A stretch of DNA of 10,263 nucleotides from contig DWUW01000303.1 of assembly GCA_019120525.1 (NCBI GenBank), positions 1 through 10,263 of the forward strand, read 5' to 3'. Below are positions 5,487 to 10,263 of the stretch, piece by piece. The number at the start of each line of letters is the position of its first letter. The stretch's first letter is position 1. The position numbers and the translations under genes were made by a program. The notes under the pieces were generated by a model that searched no databases, was not told the origin of the DNA, and was given only the letters and a program-made list of their open reading frames with translations. This DNA is from Candidatus Eisenbergiella stercorigallinarum (GTDB lineage Bacteria > Bacillota > Clostridia > Lachnospirales > Lachnospiraceae).

Positions 5487-7256
5487 ATGAAGAAGCATGA
5501 AATCCTGGAAATAATGAAAGAACCGGTTCTTAAAAACCGGGCAAAATTCCTGGCTCTTGCCCTGATCCTTGCGGGAGAATCGGCGCTGTCGCTGCTTCTT
5601 CCGCAGATCCTCAGCGTCTATATCGACGGAATCGCGGGCGGAAAAGGCGCTGCGGCCAAAATCGGGAGCTTCCTTTCCACAGGAGGGATGGAAAACGGGA
5701 TGCTTTCCGCCCTTGCCCTCTGTGCGGCCGGCTATTGCGCCGCCGTGCTTTTAAAGGGAGCGGTCAGCGCCCTCAACATCCGGATCGGAGAGAGGCTTTC
5801 CTGGAGCATGTGCGACCATCTGCGGGTGAAGCTGTTCGGCAGAATTTTTTCCTTTGACCTGCAGTATCATAAAATGTCCGCGCAGGGAAGCTTTCTGGAA
5901 CGGCTGGAGGGAGATATCGGCCTGCTGTCCGGCTTCTTTTCCTCCATGATGATCGATATCGCGGGGAGCCTTTTGACGGTGGCGGGCGTTCTGATCGCCT
6001 TCTGGCTGAGCTTTCCGGCCTTCGGACTGTTTTTTACCGTGCTGTCCGCCGGAATCCTGCTCCTGTTTCTGAAAACGCAGGAGCCGGTCGCCCGGCTCTG
6101 GAAAAGGGAACGGGATACGGAAAATGAGCTCCTCGGGGATTTTTCTCAGAGCCTTGCGGCATATGAGGATATTGCCGGGCTGAGGAAGCAGGATTTTGTT
6201 CTGGACGAAATGGAGAAAAAATTCGGAACGCTTGAGAAACAGTATGAGAAGGCGGCCTTTCTGGGAAATCTCCCTTCCACCGCCTTCTATTCCCTTCTTA
6301 ACGCGGCGGAGGCGTTCGTATTTTTCTTGGGAATTTATCTGATCGGGACGGGGCGGATGACGCTGGGCGGTCTGTACCTCATTCTGAGCTATGCGGAGCT
6401 TCTGAACACGCCTTTTCTGTACCTGAAGCAGGAGTTTGCCAATATGCCGAAGGTGATCGCCGCGCTGCGGCGCATCCGGGAGGTATATGAGGGAAAGAAA
6501 ACGGACGGGGAGGAGAAGGCGCGTGAACCGGGGCTTTCCGTGCCGGAGGATAACAGCATCCGGTTTGAAGGGGTCTCCTTCGGATACCGGGCGGACGCGC
6601 CGGTCCTGCGCGAGGCAAGCTTCCGAATCCCCGGCGGAAGCCGGGTGCAGATAGAGGGGCGTACCGGGAGCGGTAAGAGCACCATCCTTCAGCTGGTCGC
6701 GGGCTTCTGCCGCCCGCAGGCAGGGACGGTCCGAATCGGGGGAAGGGCCATATCGGAATATGAGGAGAACAGCTTCCGGCAGTTTCTTTTCTATATTCAG
6801 CAGTCGCCGCCGGTTCTGGAGGATACCGTGAGAAATCAGCTGACCGGATTTGACGAACGTTTTTCAGACCGGGAAATACGGGAAGCGCTGAAAAAGACCG
6901 GGCTGGCGGCCTGGGTGGACAGTCTGCCGCAGGGGCTGGAGGAAAGGCTCAGGCCCGCGGAGGTTACGGCGGATACGGCCCAGCTTCTGGCGTGGACGGC
7001 GGCCGTTCTGAGAAAGCCCGGGATTCTTCTGGCGGATGAATTTGACGCCCTGATCGGGGAGAAAACACTGTCCGTCATAGACGGACTCATGGAACGGGAA
7101 TTTGCCGGAACCACTATCCTGCTGGTCACGCACCGAAAACGAAGCGGGATAAAGGCGGACATACGGCTGACAGTGGATGACGGGAGGAAGAGGGATGAGG
7201 AGAAAAATGCTGTCCGGCAGGGATGCCTGGTTTTTCAGAGCGGTCATTCTGATTGA
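5487..7256 (+). CDS. ABC exporter half-transporter (membrane domain fused to ATPase domain 1, signature motif lost)
   Basis: This 589-residue protein has a type IV exporter membrane domain (hydrophobic spans near 22-48, 72-92, 150-175, 178-197, 262-288 and 292-312) and an ATPase domain from about 357. Visible motifs: aromatic A-loop Y367, Walker A GRTGSGKST 391-399, Q-loop Q438/Q439, Walker B ILLADE 513-518 with catalytic E518, and H-loop H549 in LLVTHR. The LSGGQ signature is replaced by VTADT (493-497) and the D-loop is poor. The protein can therefore donate Walker motifs but not a signature, which the partner ATPase encoded at 8111-8869 supplies. The cargo is unknown; CydDC-like or drug/peptide export are both possible. 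The start is set by GGAGG at 5477-5481. The last 20 or so residues extend past the usual domain end and overlap the next gene by 62 bases. Confidence 0.88.
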   Translation: MKKHEILEIMKEPVLKNRAKFLALALILAGESALSLLLPQILSVYIDGIAGGKGAAAKIGSFLSTGGMENGMLSALALCAAGYCAAVLLKGAVSALNIRIGERLSWSMCDHLRVKLFGRIFSFDLQYHKMSAQGSFLERLEGDIGLLSGFFSSMMIDIAGSLLTVAGVLIAFWLSFPAFGLFFTVLSAGILLLFLKTQEPVARLWKRERDTENELLGDFSQSLAAYEDIAGLRKQDFVLDEMEKKFGTLEKQYEKAAFLGNLPSTAFYSLLNAAEAFVFFLGIYLIGTGRMTLGGLYLILSYAELLNTPFLYLKQEFANMPKVIAALRRIREVYEGKKTDGEEKAREPGLSVPEDNSIRFEGVSFGYRADAPVLREASFRIPGGSRVQIEGRTGSGKSTILQLVAGFCRPQAGTVRIGGRAISEYEENSFRQFLFYIQQSPPVLEDTVRNQLTGFDERFSDREIREALKKTGLAAWVDSLPQGLEERLRPAEVTADTAQLLAWTAAVLRKPGILLADEFDALIGEKTLSVIDGLMEREFAGTTILLVTHRKRSGIKADIRLTVDDGRKRDEEKNAVRQGCLVFQSGHSD

Positions 7257-8121
7257 AACGCTTACCTACGCCGCGAGCTTTCTGCTCAGCGGCCTTGCGA
7301 AAAAGGATATTTTCAACCGCCTGGAGGGAAAGGAAACCACGCTCGGAATCTCATCCCTGTCCGTATTGATCCTGCTGAATACCGCGATCCCGCTCGCCAT
7401 CAATCTGGTGAAGCAGATCAACGCCGGACTGGCGGCGAAGGCGGAAAGCCGCATGAGAAAAAACGCGAAGCTGGAGCTGCTTTCCGGAGTTCTGAACCGG
7501 CGGCCGGGAGACGGGGAAGGCCGGAAGTACGGGGAAACCGTCAGCCTGTACAGAAATGAATGCGAGGATCTGGTTTCCTGCCGGATGGAATATTACCGCC
7601 AGCTTCCCCGCCTGACGCTCTGCGCGGCCATCCTTGCGGTGATGCTCGGGGTAAATCCGCTGTTTGCCGCCATCAGTCTGATTCCGGCTCTGCTGATCCT
7701 GCTCCTGATCCGGCGGCTGGACAGGCGGATTCTCATGTGGAGAGAGACGGCCAGAAAATCCACGTCAGAGGTAACCGAATTTCTGGAAAACGTATTCGGC
7801 CATATGGAATATTTCCGCCTTGCGGCGGGCCGGGAGAAAATGGAGGAGCTGTTCCGGGAAAAATGCGAAAGAAGGGCGGACCGGGAGATCCGGGACAGGC
7901 TGCTGGACGGCATTTTAAGCGTGATCTCCGAAAACGCCTCCGCCTTTGTTCTTGGGATCGTACTCCTGACGGCGCTGCCGTTGTACCAAAGCGGGCGGCT
8001 CAGCGTGGGCGAACTGGTCATGTTTGAATACTATTACGCCTTTCTCGCTTCCCTGCCCGATTCTGCGGGACGGCTGATCCGGCGACGCAGACAGGCGGAG
8101 GCTGAAGGCTGTGAACGATGA
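7195..8121 (+). CDS. ABC exporter membrane domain, stand-alone (second half-transporter)
   Basis: This encodes 308 residues, essentially only a type IV ABC exporter membrane domain. Hydrophobic spans lie near 13-33, 53-73, 138-153, 154-173, 241-265 and 272-290, and long charged helices between them form the usual intracellular loops (for example residues 182-205, with TEFLENVFGHMEYFRLA). No Walker motifs follow; the frame ends after an arginine-rich stretch RLIRRRRQAEAEG, where a linker to an ATPase domain normally begins. The start at 7195 was preferred because GGGAGG at 7182-7187 lies 7 bases upstream; an in-frame ATG at 7177 precedes that site. It overlaps the fused half-transporter by 62 bases and the next gene by 11. 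The three proteins probably assemble as one heteromeric exporter. Confidence 0.82.
   Translation: MRRKMLSGRDAWFFRAVILIETLTYAASFLLSGLAKKDIFNRLEGKETTLGISSLSVLILLNTAIPLAINLVKQINAGLAAKAESRMRKNAKLELLSGVLNRRPGDGEGRKYGETVSLYRNECEDLVSCRMEYYRQLPRLTLCAAILAVMLGVNPLFAAISLIPALLILLLIRRLDRRILMWRETARKSTSEVTEFLENVFGHMEYFRLAAGREKMEELFREKCERRADREIRDRLLDGILSVISENASAFVLGIVLLTALPLYQSGRLSVGELVMFEYYYAFLASLPDSAGRLIRRRRQAEAEGCER
8097..8101 (+). promoter_or_regulatory. ribosome binding site deciding the GTG start of ATPase domain 2
   Basis: GGAGG sits 9 bases upstream of GTG at 8111, inside the end of the membrane-domain gene. It supports independent initiation of the split ATPase and argues against a simple sequencing frameshift in one long gene. 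Confidence 0.6.
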
Positions 8122-8869
8122 GATACCGCAGGCAGAGACACAGCATGCGGAAACACAGCATACAGAAACACAACGGGCAGAGACACGGCATACGGGAACA
8201 CAGAAGATCGGAACTTTTCCGCAAATAAATGAGGATGCGGCATTCTGTCCCTCCGGAAACCTGCGGATCTCTGTGGACGGCCCGCGGGGACCGATCCGCC
8301 TGTCCGCCCGTCCGGGAGAAACGGTTCTGATCTCCGGAGGGCAGGAGGCAGACAGAAGCCGGATGCTGCGACGTCTGTTTCAGGTCTGTACGGAACATCT
8401 TCCGGAAGTCCCAGCCGTTTATGTGCCCGCAGAACCGGTTCTTTTTCAGACCTCGATCCGGGACAATATCTGTTTTGGGGAACCTTTTTTTCAGGAAAGG
8501 CTGGATCTGGTGATGGAGCTTGCCGGATTAAAGGAAGATTTTGAAAAGGAAGACCGGAATGAAATCGAAAGGAGCGCGGGAAAAATGGGCGCGGCCCTCT
8601 CCGGCGGACAGAAGAAGCGGATTGGCATCGCGAGGGCGCTCTATACCTGTATGAGCCGCTGCGCCTCTCAAAACGGCGCGGCCCGGTATCTTCTTTTCAT
8701 CGACGGCCTTACGGAAGCGGTGGACGAACGAACCGGAGAGTACCTGATTTCCCATGTTCTGAACCGTCCGGACGCCATTGTTTTTGTGGCTTCGGATGCA
8801 GAGAGGCTGCGCGGATGCGCGGCGCAGATCCTTCCGGCGCAGGGACTGTACGGCGGCGGGGAAGCGTGA
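8111..8869 (+). CDS. stand-alone, degenerate ABC ATPase domain 2 with N-terminal pentapeptide repeats
   Basis: This encodes 252 residues from a GTG start. Residues 8-32 are five pentapeptide repeats of the form (A/T)-E-T-(Q/R)-(H/R). The ATPase fold follows from about 51. The Walker A position reads SGGQEADRS (75-83), so glycines are gone and the lysine is R82. The Q-loop is VPAEPVLF with A107 for Gln. The signature LSGGQ (163-167), followed by KKRIGIARAL, is intact. Walker B LLFIDG has D198 but G199 instead of the catalytic Glu. The D-loop aspartate (D205) remains. The H-loop His is S228. The stretch between Walker A and Q-loop is also about 15-20 residues shorter than usual. The protein likely cannot hydrolyse ATP itself but can offer its signature to ATPase domain 1. 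It overlaps the membrane-domain gene by 11 bases. Confidence 0.8.
   Translation: MNDEIPQAETQHAETQHTETQRAETRHTGTQKIGTFPQINEDAAFCPSGNLRISVDGPRGPIRLSARPGETVLISGGQEADRSRMLRRLFQVCTEHLPEVPAVYVPAEPVLFQTSIRDNICFGEPFFQERLDLVMELAGLKEDFEKEDRNEIERSAGKMGAALSGGQKKRIGIARALYTCMSRCASQNGAARYLLFIDGLTEAVDERTGEYLISHVLNRPDAIVFVASDAERLRGCAAQILPAQGLYGGGEA
8132..8206 (+). repeat. 15-bp tandem repeat, five copies, in frame
   Basis: Five imperfect 15-base units start at 8132, 8147, 8162, 8177 and 8192. Unit 1 is GCAGAGACACAGCAT; the others differ at a few bases. In the ATPase frame they encode AETQH, AETQH, TETQR, AETRH and TGTQK. Because the unit is a multiple of three, gain or loss of copies would change linker length without breaking the frame. 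Confidence 0.9.
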
Positions 8870-8892
8870 TATGATGAACGGAGCTTTAAAAA

Positions 8893-9360
8893 ATGGAGCA
8901 TATAAGGCAGGCAGTCCCAAAAGACGTTTCCAGAATCGCGGAAATACTTGTCTTTACAAAGCGGATGAACTATCGCCGGATCTTTCATAATGATAAGGTT
9001 TCCTTCGGGGAAATACAGGTTTATCCTCTGGCGCAGGATTTGCTGGAACATCCGGAAAAGCTGAGAAAGATATGGGTCTATGACGATGAATTTGTAAAAG
9101 GCATGATCCATGTGGATGGAGAACGGATTCAGGAGCTGTATGTGGATTTCTTCTTTGAAAATCAGGGGATCGGTGGAAAACTGCTGGATTTCGCATGCCA
9201 AAAGGGCGGCAGATACCTCTGGGTTCTGGAGAAAAATGAGAGCGCGATCCGGTTCTATGAGAGACATCATTTCCGGCTGACGGGAGAAAAACAGCCGGAA
9301 GAGGGAACGGAGGAATATATCGTAAAAATGGAATTTAACATTTCTTTGTGTCATGGCTAA
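8893..9360 (+). CDS. GNAT family N-acetyltransferase
   Basis: This encodes 155 residues. GNAT motif A is seen as ELYVDFFFENQGIGGKLLDFA (about 77-97), with NQGIGG as the acetyl-CoA pyrophosphate loop, and motif B as NESAIRFYERHHF near 116-128. The N-terminal IRQAVPKDVSRIAEIL is the standard first strand and helix. Length is normal for single-domain GNATs. GGAG at 8880-8883 supports the start. It lies 23 bases after the ATPase-domain gene and is probably the last gene of the ABC operon. The substrate is unknown. Co-operonic placement might mean it modifies the exported compound or protects the cell from it, but GNAT genes are often passengers. Confidence 0.85.
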   Translation: MEHIRQAVPKDVSRIAEILVFTKRMNYRRIFHNDKVSFGEIQVYPLAQDLLEHPEKLRKIWVYDDEFVKGMIHVDGERIQELYVDFFFENQGIGGKLLDFACQKGGRYLWVLEKNESAIRFYERHHFRLTGEKQPEEGTEEYIVKMEFNISLCHG

Positions 9361-9391
9361 AATGCGTGAATTTTAAGGATGTTATCAGCGG

Positions 9392-9466
9392 TTGACAAAT
9401 TGACAGGAATGGTTGGTTGAAGAAAAGGCAGGCTTCTGCAATACTTATCCTGTAATCGCGGTTACA
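9392..9466 (+). promoter_or_regulatory. regulatory region of the truncated helix-turn-helix gene
   Basis: Two TTGACA boxes occur 8 bases apart (9392-9397 and 9400-9405) but neither has a good -10 at normal spacing. Further down, TGTAATCGCGGTTACA (9451-9466) is a 16-base dyad with one mismatched pair, overlapping a TACAAT box at 9463-9468. It looks like an operator for a repressor, possibly self-binding by the gene that follows. Confidence 0.35.
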
Positions 9467-9492
9467 ATCTGAAAAACGAGGAGAAATGTGAT

Positions 9493-9654
9493 ATGAATTT
9501 TAATGAGAAGCTGATCAATTTAAGAAAGTCCAAAGGATTGTCCCAGGAGGAGCTGGGAGCGGAACTGAAGGTCTCCCGCCAGACGGTTTCAAAATGGGAA
9601 TCCTGGGAAACTCTACAATACAGATACTGCAACCTGTTTAACAGAGTGGAATAG
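9493..9654 (+). pseudogene. truncated XRE-family helix-turn-helix regulator
   Basis: From the ATG at 9493, with GAGGAG at 9478-9483 as ribosome binding site, the frame encodes a classic XRE start: MNFNEKLINLRKSKGLSQ, then EELGAELKVSRQTVSKWES (to residue 37). At that point a normal protein continues with a Gly/Gln-rich turn and further helices. Instead 16 unrelated residues (WETLQYRYC onward) lead to TAG at 9652-9654. The break at about 9601-9605 coincides with the beginning of another gene's body in a different frame, so a deletion has fused two genes. The product would have most of the DNA-recognition helix but lack the rest of its domain. Confidence 0.75.
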
Positions 9655-9850
9655 CAAGAGGCTGGGCAGTTTTGAGTATTGCAGCAACGCGCTTTACAGG
9701 AGCAGAAAGGGAACATACTTTTTAACAATGTCTGATTGCTGCGGCACAAGTTTCAAAATTCTGACCTTTAAAGAAGCAAAGAAATGGGGTGAATCATACA
9801 TGACTGTGGAAGAATATATTGCGGAATTTGGAGTACCGGAGGAAGGTTAA
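9605..9850 (+). pseudogene. 3' fragment of a small conjugative-element/phage-type protein
   Basis: The frame starting GKLYNTDTATCLTEW (9605) runs 81 codons to TAA at 9848-9850. It includes FEYCSNALYRSRKGTYFL, then ILTFKEAKKWGESYM and VEEYIAEFGVPEEG. The order (GKxYxTxTA, then LYRxxxGxxFL, then LTxxEAxxW, then a FG ending) is what I remember for short uncharacterised proteins on Firmicutes conjugative elements and prophages. The original start codon is missing because the deletion joins it to the XRE gene. An internal in-frame ATG exists at 9728. Function is unknown; family recognition is from memory and unverified. Confidence 0.5.
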
Positions 9851-10151
9851 TCCTTCCTACATCAGACTGTGTTTGTCGGAATCACCAATAAAAGAGGACA
9901 CCTTAAAGGACTGCGGGAAGCTCGCATATATAGATGGTTAATTGATCTGACTTGGCGGGACGTAGATATAGAGTGATGGACGTGTGTCTCCTCATCGCGA
10001 AGCAGGACCAGGTGAATAAGCCATAAAAATGAAACAAGTTATAAAGCCATGCGGAAATGGTGTAAAAATTGGTGGAGTACACCGCTCTTTCTCAATAAGG
10101 CGGCTTATGGCTAAGATTTGAAAGAAAAGAGGAAAGATTTTAGAAAAATGC
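9851..10151 (+). other. about 300 bases without a convincing gene
   Basis: No recognisable protein is seen on either strand. A short frame from ATG 10029 to TGA 10119-10121 gives 30 residues (MKQVIKPCGNGVKIGG then VHRSFSIRRLMAKI) but lacks a good ribosome binding site; its tail faintly resembles the RVHRLVA segment of HNH homing endonucleases. A small hairpin TGCGGG/CTCGCA with loop AAG is at 9912-9926. ATAAGCCATAA (10016-10026) and GGCTTATGGCT (10102-10112) form an inverted repeat about 75 bases apart. This is probably decayed mobile-element sequence. Confidence 0.35.
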
Positions 10152-10182
10152 TTGACTGTAAACCTTGTTTACAGCTTACTTT
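10152..10182 (+). promoter_or_regulatory. MerR-type promoter with 19-bp spacer and operator palindrome
   Basis: TTGACT (10152-10157) as -35 and TACTTT (10177-10182) as -10 are 19 bases apart. Between and overlapping them lies a perfect palindrome, CTGTAAAC then CTT then GTTTACAG (10156-10174). An over-long spacer filled by a dyad is the hallmark of MerR-family regulated promoters. It lies upstream of a gene whose first residues look MerR-like, so autoregulation is likely. Confidence 0.6.
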
Positions 10183-10219
10183 AAGATAAAATAGAGTTGC
10201 CTGAAAGGGGATGTATGGC

Positions 10220-10263
10220 ATGACTATAAAAGACGCAGAGGAACGAACAGGTTTATCCCGTTC
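10220..10263 (+). CDS. MerR-family-like transcriptional regulator, 3' end outside window
   Basis: Only 14 codons are present, reading MTIKDAEERTGLSR. This resembles the start of the winged helix-turn-helix of MerR regulators (pattern M-x-I-K-E-V-E-x-x-T-G-L-S-R). AAAGGGG at 10204-10210 is 9 bases upstream of ATG 10220, which is preferred over the in-frame ATG at 10211. The palindrome-filled 19-base promoter spacer just upstream supports the assignment. Effector and further targets cannot be seen. Confidence 0.6.
   Translation, partial: MTIKDAEERTGLSR

Noticed and set aside
8132..8206. CRISPR array
   Set aside because: The repeats are directly adjacent 15-mers without spacers, in frame within a coding gene; they encode a peptide repeat.
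10029..10121. Small gene of 30 codons
   Set aside because: No good ribosome binding site and only a faint resemblance to a homing-endonuclease segment; noted in the spacer entry instead of being called as a gene.

Overview
The window looks like a chromosomal stretch from a gut-type Clostridia, most likely Lachnospiraceae. This rests on strong AGGAGG-type ribosome binding sites, mid-range GC with GC-rich core genes (symporter, SurE, ABC operon) beside AT-richer accessory patches, a DUF4143 ATPase relic, and a small protein fragment of the kind carried on Firmicutes conjugative elements. This is inference from composition and protein style, not a database result. All intact genes are on the + strand.

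Layout. (1) Positions 1-1086 hold the end of an anti-phage module. There is the C-terminal part of a PtuA-like AAA ATPase, then a PtuB-like HNH endonuclease that overlaps it by 4 bases and appears to have lost its C-terminus. Just beyond, on the - strand, are a promoter, a ribosome binding site and the first 21 codons of another gene that breaks off, so this looks like a deletion scar between two convergent genes. (2) Positions 1362-4196 hold a compact operon: a sodium:alanine/glycine symporter (AGCS family), the 5'/3'-nucleotidase SurE overlapping it by 4 bases, and a zinc-dependent phospholipase C-like hydrolase. (3) Positions 4272-5265 hold the C-terminal two thirds of an ATP-binding DUF4143 protein whose nucleotide-binding part is gone. 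(4) Positions 5266-5486 are a structured leader, followed by a four-gene operon (5487-9360): a fused ABC half-exporter (membrane domain plus ATPase), a separate membrane domain, a separate ATPase domain and a GNAT acetyltransferase. (5) Positions 9361-10263 are a decayed accessory patch: a helix-turn-helix regulator cut off in its DNA-binding domain and fused out of frame to the tail of a mobile-element-type protein, about 370 bases without a convincing gene, and then the start of a MerR-like regulator behind a MerR-style promoter.

The most interesting item is the ABC exporter. ATPase domain 1 keeps Walker A, Walker B and the H-loop but has lost the LSGGQ signature. ATPase domain 2 keeps LSGGQ but has lost the Walker A lysine, the Q-loop glutamine, the catalytic glutamate and the H-loop histidine. 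Together they can build exactly one canonical ATP site, and the second site would be degenerate on both faces. The second half-transporter is also split into separate membrane and ATPase polypeptides, with a five-copy 15-bp tandem repeat encoding the start of the ATPase. I see no tRNA, rRNA, CRISPR array or intact insertion sequence.
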